Assembly (NCBI GenBank): GCA_009667805.1
Contig: CM019075.1
Location: 16,127,715 to 16,191,714 of the forward strand
Source of the DNA: Leptobrachium leishanense
Taxonomy: Eukaryota; Chordata; Amphibia; Anura; Megophryidae
Direction of reading: 5' to 3'
Length of the DNA: 64,000 nt
The position numbers and the translations under genes are program-made. Below are positions 34,091 through 45,186 of the stretch, in pieces; the stretch's first letter is position 1, and every line of letters starts with the position of its first letter. The notes beneath the pieces are model-generated. The model was not told where the DNA came from. It saw only the letters and a program-made list of their open reading frames with translations, and ran no database searches.

Positions 34091-35650
34091 TATTATTATA
34101 TTTTATATAGCGTCAGCATATTCCGCAGCCTAAATAATGGGCACGATATAGACCGGGTTACAATACATTGAGACTGAACAACATTGTGATAAACCAGTGC
34201 AGGAGAAAATGAGGGCCCTATTCCCGTGGGAACTCACAATCTAGAAGGGTTGATGGTGGAAACAGGATGACTGCAATGTGAGAGTAATGGACTGGTTGGG
34301 GGCAGTGAGGTGTATTAGTGAGTCGGGTGGTAGGCTTCCTTAAATAGGAATCTCTAAAGAGAGTTTGAAGGAAGGCAAAATAGGGGAAAGTCTGACCATA
34401 CGAGGAAGAGCGTTCTAGAGGATGACGGCTGCGCGTTAGAAATCTGCAGTCTGTCGTTGGAAGAGGTGACGTGGGAAGAGGTGACGTGGGGAGAAGCAAG
34501 GTGAAGGTCACGGTTTGATCTTAGGGAGCGGGCTGGGGTCTATTTGGTGATTAGTATGGGGACAGGTAGTGGGGAGCAGAGTTAGAGCTTTGTAGGCCAG
34601 GGTAAGGATTTTTCATTTAATTCTGCAGTATATGGAGTTCCAGTGAAGGGACTCGCAGAGAGAAGTGGCAGAGAGAGCGGCGGGTGAGCCTGGCAGAGGG
34701 ATTCAGAATAGATTGTAGGGGGCGAGGCGGGAGAGAGGGAGGCCAACTAGAAGATTATTACAGTAGTCAAGTTGGAAGATTACAAGAGCGTGGATGAGTT
34801 GCTTTGTGGTGTCAGAGGTAAGAAATTACCTAATTCTGGAAATATTACGTAATTGGTATCGGCAGGAGGAGGAAAGTGACTGGATGTGGGGGATGAAGGA
34901 AAGAGCAGAGTCAAGTGTAACTTCAAGGCAACGAACCTGGCTTGATGGATGGGGAGATAGAGAAGTCAGGGGGTGGGGAGGAAATATTAGCTTAGTCTTG
35001 GACATGTTAATTTTTAGGTGGCAAGAGGCCATCCAGGAGGAGATGCCGGTTAAACAGTCGCTGACTTTGAAAAGGACAGGAGGAGAGAGAGATCAGGGGT
35101 AGAAAGGTAGACCTGAGTATCATCAGCAATGAGGTGGTAATTAAAGCCAAAGCTGTTAATGATGTTGCCCAGGGAGGTGGTGTAGATAAAAAGCAGAGGG
35201 CCAAGGCCAGAGCCTTGAGGTACACCAAATGATAAAGGCGTTGAAGAGGAATTACCAGCAAATGATACAGAGAAAGACCTGTTAGACAGGTAAGAGTGAA
35301 TTCAAGAGAGCACAGTGTTACGGAGACCTGAGAGTTTGTAGAAGAAGCAGGTGATCAACAGTGTCAAATGCAGCCGAGAGGTCAAGCAGGACGAGAATAG
35401 AATAGTGGCCGTGATTTTTAGCAGTTAGGTCATTGGTAACTTTGGTGAGGGCAGTTTCAGTTGAGTGTAGGGGACAGAAGCCTGATTGCAGTGGGTTGAG
35501 TCGGGAATTAGGGGACAGGAAGATGGAGAGGTGGTTAAAAACTAGTTTTTCCAGATGCATAGAGGTAAACAGAAGCAGGGATACAGGACGATAGTTGGAT
35601 GGAGAGTTAGTAAAGGGGTAACCTGTGCGTGTTTGTAGGCAGATGGGAGG
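34091..35650 (-). mobile_element. L2-type LINE, decayed
   Basis: The left end resembles 17571-17700 ('cagcatattccgcagc', 'gggttacaatacattg'), the 3' end of the same family. The minus strand carries RT pieces in shifting frames: [24 protein letters not shown], motif [15 protein letters not shown] near 35350, KINMSKTKLI near 34990 and SALSFIPHIQSL. Many indels; no working protein. Confidence 0.8.
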
Positions 35651-35689
35651 TAGCCGGTAGAGAGAGAGAGAGATACCTGTGTAAGTGCA

Positions 35690-36225
35690 GTAAAACCTGT
35701 AAGCCTGCAGTAACACTTGGAACAATATATAACAAAACCATGTACAAAAAAGGGATAAAACAGAACCCCAAAATAGTGCATATCTTTTTAAACAGGAATA
35801 TTTATTAAAACCAATGAAAAATATTCACAAGAGCATGTAAAGAAAACCGCATAGGGTTAAAATGGCATTTAACTATTTTTTCAGAGATTTAAAATGCAAG
35901 AAATGACTGGTCAGTGGGAATAGGAAACATTTCCACAGCATCCAGATTGTAGTCTCCTAAACAGATGGTAGGAATGCTCTACCAGAAACTATACTCTTCG
36001 CAAAAAAATAGATGTCGTTCTCCTACAGTAAACAGGGCTTGATGTATATGTACAGTATATAAAACTTGCATAAACCAGCATTCAAAAAGCACTTTAACAT
36101 AATCAAAAGTGGGCAACCTTAAAAAAGATCAGGGAATATAAAGTTACAAAGTCTGAAGATAAGGTGGAAAATCGGTTTAGAATTCAGATTACTATGGTAA
36201 GAAAAACCTTAGAATGCTGCTGGTA
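35690..36225. repeat. Duplicated block D, copy 1
   Basis: Shared with 41150-41345 (truncated) and 44335-44830: 'aacaatatataac', 'ttcacaagagcatgtaaag', 'aaaccttagaatgctgc'. Non-coding; part of the multi-gene segment that was duplicated. Confidence 0.7.
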
Positions 36226-37619
36226 GGAGACGTAGCTAAGAGTTAATATCTTTGCCTTACAATTAAAGCATTTTTAATATCATTGCATCAAGATGTTCCA
36301 CAATAAAAATTTGCATTTTACACAGCAGAAGAGTTAAAAGTATTTACAAAGCACCAACACATCCCATAACGCCATTTAATGAACTTCATGCTATCTTCAG
36401 GAATACACAGAAACTTTGTTTTTCTTTCATTAATCTGACTCCATACCCACCCCCAGATTGGGATTTAATATGTTTCTTGCTTCATGCTGCTGATAACGAG
36501 AGCATATTTTTACATGAATTTATTAATTTAAATTTTTTTTTTATTTTATATTCTTTGGATTGAATATGGTAAACATTTTAAAAGGAGTTTTACGGGACAG
36601 GAAAAGCTTAAATAATAATTAGGAGTTTATTTATTTATAAAGGATTTTACCAGGAAGGAGACATTGCGATTTCTCTCGTTTTCAAGTATAGTTACTGGTG
36701 AAGTTTTAATTGCTCTGTGTAATTTGAGAATAATGACCCCAGTACGTCACATGTAAATAAAGCTGGAGCTAAAGTATTTTAATAATGTGTTCAGGAAAAT
36801 ATAGTTGTTTTAATACAAGGCCCCCCCCCCGAACATATATGGCACATCTAGGTGTTAAGTATAAATCAGACGATCGATCAAAGGAACGGTCGAGGGTCCT
36901 ATGCACAATAGAACTTCCTCTGTTTAAAGGGTTGAATACCTATTGTAGCAGCATCCCTATGTGACAAACAATTGACGGACGGTTGTTGATTTCTGTAATT
37001 TTGACCAGTTGGTTAATAAAGCCCCATAAAAAGTGTTTTAATACCTACAAAGAAAATCTCATTGATAATGAATAAATAGTTTTAACGTTGTACTTAATAT
37101 GACTGAACTCTGAATGCAAATCAGGATTTAATGACTGCAGGAAGATTTCATTTGGTTGACTGTTTTTATGTATCACAATTTGCTATTTTACAGAATTATC
37201 AGATGGTGCTTTTAATTTTACTAGAAATGTTTTGTTTTACAGATGACTAAACAAAAACAGGCATGTAACCCTATATATTTTGGTATTAAATGGGTGGGGG
37301 AAGCACATCGTCTGGTTTTTGGGCCAGAACTGCACATATATATTTTTCTCTAATGAAATGAGTCAGACTTTGTTTGACCCTATGAGTGATATACAAAAAA
37401 GGGTGTATGAGGTCCTTGACCTCACATGGGGTTTGGGTTTTGATTTTTGAGTGGACCACAGGTCCATATGAATTTGTAGAAGTGTTTGGGGACAGGCTTA
37501 AAGGGGACATTTTTCTTCATTTGTTAAGCCTGTACCACCATCATCATTGTTCCCAAACAGAACCTGACAGTCAGTACGTACACAGTGACTGAGTATGGAA
37601 CGGATCATGCACAATGTTT
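36226..37619. other. AT-rich sequence without recognised gene
   Basis: No gene seen. Near 36630-36690 there is a stretch 'aaggattttaccaggaagg' of a type I associate with a dispersed amphibian repeat, but I cannot name it. A C-run lies at 36823-36831. Confidence 0.35.
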
Positions 37620-38265
37620 AGTCACTAAATCTGACCACCAGTACCAGGTTTGAAAATATAATGTTTATTCTCTAATGAAAAGTGTGGTGCCTCCATTTCT
37701 CGAATTTTATTTACCTGGTCTAATCAGTGAAAGACCAATGGGACAGGCAGCAGTTTGCTTCCACTACCTCGGAATCTGTGATTTAGATGAATGGCCAGTG
37801 ATTTTACATTAAGTGTTCACCGAGAAAGGGACCATCATGTGAGACTGAGTAACCTGAGAGTATCACGGCAGTCTTCAGGATTTGATATCTTTAATATAGG
37901 AGAAAATCACCTCCCAGTATGCCACCATCAATGGACACTGGCACCATGTGTAAAAATATACACATAGTGCGGCATCGCCAACAAACTAGAGAAGCCTCTG
38001 TATATATGGAGGAAACAAGCAGGTGGTGAGGTACTACCTAGACAGCAATTTGTAGTTGGATGACCGAAAGGTGATCTGAAAGACATCAGACCACTCCTCG
38101 TTGGTGATAATCGTTACTTTGGCCGCTGATTTATTGGTAAAGGTTGGCATGTCAGAAAAGTAGGCATGCAAGAGCATGGAATAGAGGCGTAGGAGCAAAT
38201 GTGGTGGTAAGGGGTCCCGGTTATGCAGTTTTTTTAAGAGGGCCAGGGAGTTCCTAAGGATTTAT
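37620..38265 (-). mobile_element. Tx1/L1-like LINE 3' fragment
   Basis: Matches 15150-15760 over its length ('aaagtgtggtgcctccattt', 'ccacctagacagca'-type block, 'gcatgcaagagcatggaatag'). Frames are broken. It is followed by 'aacgctttaattggaagta', also found after the 15 kb copy. Confidence 0.6.
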
Positions 38266-38419
38266 GTGAGGCAAGGCAGAACACAAAACGCTTTAATTGG
38301 AAGTACATGTAGGCATCTACTTGGGTGTGAGGACGGCTCAGCACCAGTGTTGCTCTCACACAAAATGGGTGGCCAGTACGGATTCCCAAGGATGTCATCC
38401 CTGCACGAGAGGTGCAGCA

Positions 38420-38464
38420 ACCCCCGACAATCGTTTCGGCCTTGTTAGGCCTCGTCAGGAGGGT
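38420..38464 (-). ncRNA. Hammerhead-like ribozyme, orphan
   Basis: Minus strand: ACCCUC, CUGACGA (one change), stem II GGCCU/AGGCC with loop AACA, GAAA, CGAUUG (self-complementary with G-U pairs), cleavage triplet GUC, then GGGGGU pairing with the first strand through one G-U pair. No PLE coding sequence adjoins it. It may be a solo PLE 3' end or a short hammerhead-bearing non-autonomous element. Confidence 0.65.
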
Positions 38465-38639
38465 ATAGCTGACACCCCTCTAGGCACATCAAGCAAGGGG
38501 TCCATGTCTGGATGTTAAATATAATCAACTACTCAGTCCACCATATGTATTATTCGTTTCAATATATGAGTAGACTATGCTTGGGAGTCACCATTATTGG
38601 GTTTATATAATGCAAATATCAAACCTCCTAAGTCCTAGG

Positions 38640-38880
38640 CTCCTTAGAGACCATGTAGAGTTAGTTATAACTGGCTCATCTCAATAAAAATAAATCCCAC
38701 TCAGTAAGCCAAAATCCTATACCTCTGCAGTTCGAGCTGCCTCCTTAACCCATCTAATAAACATACTTCACAAGCATATTACAATACTTAACCCTAGTCA
38801 TAATAAAATAAAACTGACAAAAACAATCTAAGGCACTGCGCCAGTTGCCATGAATCACATAGGCCACTTTAAGACCATGA
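38640..38880. repeat. Duplicated 5' flank of TAS2R units 3 and 4
   Basis: Matches 42215-42385 ('gagttagttataactggctc', 'gcagttcgagctgcct'). Non-coding. Confidence 0.75.
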
Positions 38881-39030
38881 AAAACGACACATGCCAACAT
38901 ATGCCAGAATCTAACGCTAGGCTACTTAGTTTCAACAATCGACATTAATAGGCATAATAGAATGCATCCATACTCTACAGATACAGTGCAGACACTAATG
39001 TGCATATAAAACCGTTTAAAACATAGAGCA

Positions 39031-39079
39031 ACGCTCCACGCATTTCACCAGGTATATTGGCGGCTTTTTCAAGAGCAGA
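39031..39079 (-). other. Decayed hammerhead upstream of TAS2R unit 3 (best-preserved)
   Basis: Minus strand: GCUC, UUGAAAA, GCCGCC region, GGU, GAAA, UGCGUG, GAGC. Stem I (GCUC/GAGC) and GAAA survive; the first core box has decayed. It resembles the PLE 3 hammerhead (GCUC/GAGC). Confidence 0.5.
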
Positions 39080-39175
39080 AAGTTTAGAGGAGTTAAAATT
39101 TGAGCATTACTTTAAATCAACTCAAAAAATGACTGAAACTCAAATGTGAAGCGTATTATGTTGCATACAGAGATT

Positions 39176-39183
39176 ATTTGCGT
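39176..39183 (+). promoter_or_regulatory. Degenerate octamer ATTTGCGT before TAS2R unit 3
   Basis: Same place as the octamers of the other units (151 bp before the start) but with A to G at position 7. Confidence 0.3.
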
Positions 39184-39326
39184 CTCATTATGCTTCATAT
39201 GAAATACTATCTTTCAGTGTTGAAAGTTTAAATAGGGATACATAATAGTGACAGCCCCAGACAAACTGATTCTCTCGAATCAATCTCTCAGGAATTAACA
39301 CACAATTGTTCCTGTATCTCGGTGGC

Positions 39327-40223
39327 ATGGCTCAAATTATAGAAATTCTGCTGAGTGTCATTGATTTCATTATTCTGGGGGCTTCCAGCTCTGTCAATAC
39401 GTTCATTTTTATTGTGAATCTTATTGATCTGATAAAGAACAAAACACTACTGGTGACAGATCAGCTCATCTTCGGAATAAGCAGCATAAACCTTTTATTC
39501 TGTGCAATGAAACCATATACTGTTATTATGGCTATGAAAGTGTTCAAATCTATCAGTTATTCATCAGCTCTCAAGTTGACTTGGGTTATTATTTTAAGTC
39601 TAAGTTGCTGCAACCTCTGGCTGTGCGATTTGATATGTTTGCATTTCTGCTTTAAACTTGTTAACATCAAGCAGAAAATCTACATTTATTTACAACAGAG
39701 GTTCCACAAGATGTTCCCATGGATTTTCCTTCCCATCATCCTGATATCTTGCCTGGTAACCATTCCTCTATACTTTAACAAGGAAATGTTTTCGCATAAT
39801 GACACATTTGTTGGGAATGGAATTCTGAGAAAGCCAGATAAAGGCTCTTATTACTTCTTTATCCCGTACATTGCAATGACAGCTTTGGGCTGTATAGTGA
39901 ATACAGTTTCAGCCATGATGATCATCATCTCTCTCTGCAGACACATAAGGAAGATGAATCAAGGATCCATAATCCCGAACATGAACGTTCATATTAATGC
40001 AGCCAAGATCGTGTCATGCATGCTTATTGTTAACAATCTTTCATTTGCTTTCTTTATTAGTGTATTTCTATATCCCAACAACATACTTTACAGTTACGCT
40101 CGTACCTTGGGGTCTTACCTATTAATTTTTATTTGCTCCGTAAACATCGTAAAGGGCAGTAATAAACTGACCAAAAAGTTAAATGAAGTAACAGCGCTGC
40201 TGTATTTAAAGAGCTGTCAGTAA
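39327..40223 (+). CDS. Bitter-taste receptor, TAS2R family, unit 3
   Basis: 298 residues, intact, single exon. Same marks as the others: NLIDLIKNKTLLVTDQL, LHFCFKLVNIKQKIYIYL, N158 (NDT), HIRKM with HINAAKIVSCMLIVNN, VKGSNKLTKK. Differences lie mainly in TM3 (SISYSSALKLTW) and around the TM6-TM7 loop (YPNNILYSYARTLG). No AATAAA is found at the position seen in units 1, 2 and 4 (it reads AATAAT near 40455), and the upstream octamer is altered. It is open, but may be less well expressed; that is inference. Confidence 0.9.
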   Translation: MAQIIEILLSVIDFIILGASSSVNTFIFIVNLIDLIKNKTLLVTDQLIFGISSINLLFCAMKPYTVIMAMKVFKSISYSSALKLTWVIILSLSCCNLWLCDLICLHFCFKLVNIKQKIYIYLQQRFHKMFPWIFLPIILISCLVTIPLYFNKEMFSHNDTFVGNGILRKPDKGSYYFFIPYIAMTALGCIVNTVSAMMIIISLCRHIRKMNQGSIIPNMNVHINAAKIVSCMLIVNNLSFAFFISVFLYPNNILYSYARTLGSYLLIFICSVNIVKGSNKLTKKLNEVTALLYLKSCQ

Positions 40224-40597
40224 CTTTGTGCTTCCATTTTTGCTCTACATCAAAATCTTATGTTCGTAAAGATCCAAATTCATTGGATCCTTTAAAAGTA
40301 GCTTCCAATCTTATGCTGAACATGACAACCATCATAAAAAATAGTCTTAGTAATATACGAAAGAGTTCAACTTATCAGGTTGTGAAAACGTAAGCTGTTT
40401 CAGGAGTCAAGTTTTGTTAACCTCTATCTTTGTAGCTGTTTTTTGTAGACCCCTAATAATTATTTTTTTTCTCAAAAGTACGTTACTTAATGTGTACAAT
40501 ATGCTAATGTCTGTATTAGTACAAGAATAAATATTAAACTTATTTGTAAGTAAGTGACATATTGGCATTCTCTGAAGTAAGAAAAACATAACAGACG

Positions 40598-41010
40598 GCT
40601 TCATCAGCTGTTAAGGCGAAATGCGTTCTGGCGTTGGTTTTACTTTTATTTTAATACATTTTTACTGCTGTCCCTGCTGTCCTGGTCTATTCATGGCGGT
40701 TTTTTATTGGGTTTTTCCATCTAAAAATACCCATGGGCTCCTTCTTCGAGCTATGGAAGCTCCTTCAAAAGCAAGCTGAAAATTGGCAAAAAACGCACTG
40801 TATTTTGAGTGTCATAGATTTGCACTAGGGGCTCCGTCCCTCTCTTCCCTATTTTATATTCTATGTGGAAACCGAGTCATTGTAAGGTGTGTTGGTCACC
40901 TGAGAGATAAAGAACCCACAGGCGTTATACCACTCAGAGCCAGTGTTGGGGCTCTCTGTGAGTGAAATCCTTGCAATACTTATATATATATATATATGTA
41001 TAAAAATATA
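40598..41010 (+). mobile_element. Probable PLE 3' end fragment with very decayed hammerhead
   Basis: Starts 'cttcatcagctg', 'aaggcgaaatgcgttctgg': GAAA followed by UGCGUU resembles the hammerhead tail, but the CUGAUGA box and stem I are not convincing. It is followed by a PLE-tail-like segment and a short TA microsatellite (40978-40998). Solo 3' ends are common for PLEs. Confidence 0.35.
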
Positions 41011-41149
41011 TGCATGCTGCATCATAATTATTATCTTTCTCATTCTATGTTTGGAATATCGAGAGAAATCGGAAAACCTTTATATGCATTAAGTTTAAGC
41101 TGTATCAGGTTGTATAGTTGTAACTTCTTCCACTTACCTGTGTAAGTGC

Positions 41150-41345
41150 AGTAAAACCTAAAGTGCAGTAAAACCTGTAAACCTGCAATAACACTTGAAA
41201 CAATATATAACAAAACCATGTACAAAAAAGGGATAAAAGAGAACCCCCAAATAGTGCATATCTTTCAAAACAGGAATATTTTTTAAAGCCAAAGAAATAT
41301 ATTCACAAGAGCATGTAAAGAAAACAGCATAGACGCATAGTCAAA
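41150..41345. repeat. Duplicated block D, copy 2 (truncated)
   Basis: Matches the first 200 bp of 35690-36225, including 'aacaatatataac' and 'ttcacaagagcatgtaaag'. Sequence from 41346 to 42214 shows no gene I can support. Confidence 0.7.
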
Positions 41346-42420
41346 TTTCCATAACAATGTAACTCATGACAAGGTTACAAATTAACGCATTACATTCCTG
41401 GGGTCCTCTTACGTAATGACCCCTCCCTCTCTCTCAAGAGTCTAATAAAAGATATGCACAAGATTAATGCTGCACACATAGAGATGATAACCTAAACCCC
41501 GTGTCTGTGCGTGTCATTCTCTGCGCCCAATATCGGCCAAAGCAATCCGCGGAAGCCAAAGTAGTCAGAGCCTCCAGAGCCCAAAAAAATCAGTGGCATA
41601 AAGGTTCCCCTTAATGGGTAGACTGCCTATGTGTACAATTTGGATAGATATCCTATTCTTTCACCATTATTGGGTTAATACAATGCAAATATCAAACCTC
41701 CTGAAGTCTTATGTGATAAATCAAATCAATATTCCTATTCATATTTACCAAACAAGCGAATAAGATCTCTGTAATCTGTTGTTGTCTTTTCATCATGCAA
41801 AGGCGTGGCAAGCAAAGCGCTACGTTAGCTATCGGAGATAAATGAAGATATCACACACTGGTTTCATTCTTCAAATATCTCGTATTCGTTTGTTAACTCC
41901 GCTCTTTATAGAAGATATGACATACAATAAATCTCACATTTACAAGCCAACAGAATTGTCTCAATGACACAGATAATTACCATAGTTAAACCCACAAAAA
42001 CTATTAGTCATATTCTGACTGTAAAAAGAATTCATTTTTTTCAATTCTGCCCTGCAACAAGCGGACAGGACCACTTTGGTACAGGATGTAACAGTTTGCA
42101 ATTAAAATGCCTAAGTTTCACGAGCGAGTATTTTAAACTGAGTTAAGGGGGGTATGCTAACCAAGGGAAGCTTTCATATGTGCTTAAGAGACAAGAAATT
42201 TAAATATTTTATACGAGGCTCCGTAGAGAGCATGTATAGTTAGTTATAACTGGCTCATCGCAATAGAAATCAAAATCCCACTTAATAAGCCTAAATCCTA
42301 TACCTCGGCAGTTCGAGCTGCCTACTTAACCCATCTAATACACACTTTAAAAAGCATACTACAATTCTTCTCCCTAATCATATTATTGCAACAAACAAAA
42401 AAAAACAAGGATGACAGTAA

Positions 42421-42464
42421 CAACACGTTTCACACATATATTGGCGGCTTCCTCAAGAGCAGAA
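42421..42464 (-). other. Decayed hammerhead-like remnant upstream of TAS2R unit 4
   Basis: Minus strand: 'ctgctcttgaggaagccgcc', later GAAA and CGUGUUG. The core boxes are recognisable (UGAGGA, GAAA) but stem pairing is weak. Confidence 0.45.
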
Positions 42465-42570
42465 CATTTAGATAAGTTATTTTGAGCATTACTGGTGCAC
42501 TTTAAATCAACTCAAAGACAAAGACTGAGCCTCAAATGCGAAGAAGCGTATTATGTTGCATACAGATATT

Positions 42571-42578
42571 ATTTGCAT
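42571..42578 (+). promoter_or_regulatory. POU octamer ATTTGCAT, 154 bp before TAS2R unit 4
   Basis: Same motif and spacing as units 1 and 2, retained although the gene is broken. Confidence 0.35.
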
Positions 42579-42724
42579 CTCACTCTGCTTCATATGAAAT
42601 AGTATCTTTCAGTGTTGAAAGTTGAAATAGGGATACATAATAGTGACAGCCCCAGATAAACTGATTCTCTCAAATCAATAGAGTCTCAGGAATTATTGAG
42701 CAATTGTTCCTGTATCTCGTTAGC

Positions 42725-43620
42725 ATGGATCAAATTATAGAAATTCTGCTGAATGTTATTGATTTCATTATTCAGGGGGCTTCCAGCTCTGTCAATATGT
42801 TCATTTTTATTGTGAATCTTATTGATCTCATAAAGGACAAAACAATTCCGGTGACCGATCAGCTCATCTTTGGAATAAGCAGCATAAACCTTTTCTTCTC
42901 TGCAATGAAACCATATATTTTTATTTTGTTTAGGACAGTATCTAAATCCATCAGTTATGATATTGCTCACAAGTTTACTTGGACTATTATTTTAAGTCTA
43001 AGTTGCTGCAACCTCTGGCTGAGCGATCTGATCTGTCTGCATTTCTGCTTTAAACTTGCTAACATCAAGCAGAAAATCTACATTTATTTGCAACAGAGGT
43101 TCCACAAGATGTTCCCATGGATTTTCCTTACCATCATCCTGGTATCTTGCCTGGTGACCATTCCCCTATACTTTAACAAAGAAATGTTTTCACAAATGAT
43201 ACATTTGTTGAGAATGAAATTCGGATTAAGCCAAAGAAATGGCCTCTTGACTTGTTCATCCCGTACATTGCAATAACATCTCTGGGCTGTATAGTGAACA
43301 CATTTTCAGCCATGATGATCCTCATATCTCTCTGCAAACACATAAGGAAGATGAAACAAGAATCCATAATCCCGAACATGAAGGTTCATATTAACGCAGC
43401 TAAGATCATGTCATGCATTCTAATTCTTAACAATCTTTCATTTGCTTTCATAATTAGCCTAATGCTATATTGTGACAGCATACTTTACACGTATATGGTT
43501 ACCCTGGGGACTTTTCTATTTTCTTTTATTGGCTCAGTGAACATAGTAAAGGGTAATAATAAACTGACTAAAAAGTTAAATGAAGTCTTAGCACTGCTGT
43601 ACTTAAAGAGATGTCAATAG
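42725..43620 (+). pseudogene. TAS2R-family receptor, unit 4, single-base frameshift
   Basis: Reads in frame from the shared Met to codon 157. One A is missing in the run at 43194-43196, where the paralogs have 'cacaaaatgac' and this copy has 'cacaaatgat'. The shift falls at the glycosylation codon (N158) and gives an early stop at about 43276. The rest (TM5 to TM7, LILNNLSFAFIISL, VKGNNKLTKK, end LYLKRCQ) is intact in the +2 frame to 43620, so inactivation looks recent. The predicted product would lack TM5 to TM7. A sequencing error is possible, though the run is short. Confidence 0.88.
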
Positions 43621-43822
43621 TTTTGTGCTTCCATTTTTGCTCGATATCTAAATCTTATAGAATATCCAAATTTCATTGGATCCTTAAACAGTAGCTTTCA
43701 ATCTTATGGTGAACATACAACAACCATTGTAAAGAATAAAGTCTTACTAATGTAACAGAGTTAAGCTGTTTCGAGAGTCAAGTTTTGTTAACCTCTACCT
43801 TTGTAGCTGTTTTTTGTAGACC

Positions 43823-43828
43823 AATAAA
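43823..43828 (+). terminator. Putative polyadenylation signal, TAS2R unit 4
   Basis: AATAAA about 200 bp after the stop, equivalent to units 1 and 2. Confidence 0.45.
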
Positions 43829-44169
43829 ATTTACACATACATTTCAAAAGAGTGTGACTTATTGAGAACAATAACGTAATGTCTGAGCTATTACAAGAAT
43901 TACAAAAACTTATTGGTAAGCAAGTGACAATATGGCATTCTCTGAAGTCAGAAAAACATTACAGATATGTTCATCAATGAGAAGGCAGTCTGCACATCTG
44001 CCCAGGCACTAAACAGAAGTTCCAGTTGCAAAACGACAGATTTAAATGTAAATTCCTTAACTGGTCTTGATGGAAATATTTAATTGGTAAATTATTTTTT
44101 TGCAAATCCTAACTGGACTTGGGCGCACTAAGGTTGTACATGGGTTTTGCCATTGTTACCACTGACAGT

Positions 44170-44830
44170 CTTTGACACACATTGCAAGTTGTTCTGGAGG
44201 CATGTCCCCCTCCCATTTTTTCAAATATAACCCCCACGTGACTCACATGGGTGGGGACCGGGGGACACCAGTGATCGGTTCCTCTCGTTCATTATTAGCA
44301 GTATGTGCCAGTATCTTCTTCCACTTATCAAACCTACATGAACACTTGGAACAATATATAACATAACCATGTACAAAAAACAGGATAAAACGGAAGGTCG
44401 AAATAGTGCACATCTTTATTAAAACCAAGTAAATATATTCGCAAGAGCATGTAAAGAAAACAGCATAGGGTTAAAATGCCATTTAAATATTTTTTCAGAA
44501 TTTTAAAATGCAAGAAATGTCTTTGGTCAGTGGGAAGAGGAAATAGTTCCTCATTATTCCTCAGTCTCTCAAACAGATGGTAGGAATGTTCTACCATAAA
44601 CAACCCTCTTTTGTCAGAAGATAGGCGTATTCCTCCAGTAAACAGGGCCTGGTGCATATATATTAATTACAACATATAATCCACACTTCAAAAAGCACTT
44701 TATCACAATCTAAGTAAAGTGGGCAACTTTAAAATAGATCAGGGAACATAAAGACACAAATCCTGAAGATAAACAGAATTGGATATTGGTTTGGAATTCT
44801 GATGACACTGGTAACAAAAACCTTAGAATG
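44170..44830. repeat. Duplicated blocks behind TAS2R unit 4 (block D, copy 3)
   Basis: 44170-44310 matches 33015-33180, and 44335-44830 matches 35690-36225. The order C then D after a TAS2R unit is the same in both places; in the unit 2 segment the L2 LINE lies between them. No gene. Confidence 0.75.
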
Positions 44831-44924
44831 CTGCATAACCAAAACAGGTTTTTAAAAGGAAATCATGATCCAACCAAACCTTCTTAGAGGTTTCAAATAT
44901 GATAAAAGGGTCTAGAAAAACCAA

Positions 44925-45186
44925 ATTTGTGAGGGCCCTAAGAATGGACAACACCACAATGTTTGTGAGGGCCCAGAGAGAATGGGCAACAACAAAAGGT
45001 TTGTGAGCGCCCTGAGAATTGGCAACACAATGTTTGTGAGGGTCCAGCGAGAATGGCAACAACAAAAGGTTTGTGAGGGCCTGGAGAATGGGCAACAACA
45101 AAATGTTTGAGAGGGCCTGGAGAATGGGCAACAACAAAAGGTTTGTGAGGGCCTGGAGAATGGGCAACAACAAAAGGTTTGTGAGT
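44925..45186 (+). repeat. Minisatellite, about 36-bp unit, about 7 copies
   Basis: Repeats of 'gggcaacaacaaaaggtttg' plus 'tgagggcctggagaat', with variation in the left copies and near-identity in the right ones. The long minus-strand frame across it is only the repeat read as protein. Confidence 0.9.

Noticed and set aside
40598..40640. Possible ninth hammerhead on the plus strand
   Set aside because: GAAA and UGCGUU are present, but the first core box reads UUCAUCA and stem I does not pair; kept only as a probable PLE tail fragment.
41790..41830. Hammerhead-like 'aaaggcgtggcaagcaaagcgc'-type stretch
   Set aside because: No CUGAUGA box and no stem I; not supported.
44823..45173. 116-codon minus-strand frame with repeated LLLPILQALTN, looking like a membrane protein
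   Set aside because: It is the 36-bp minisatellite read as protein; no start context or homology.
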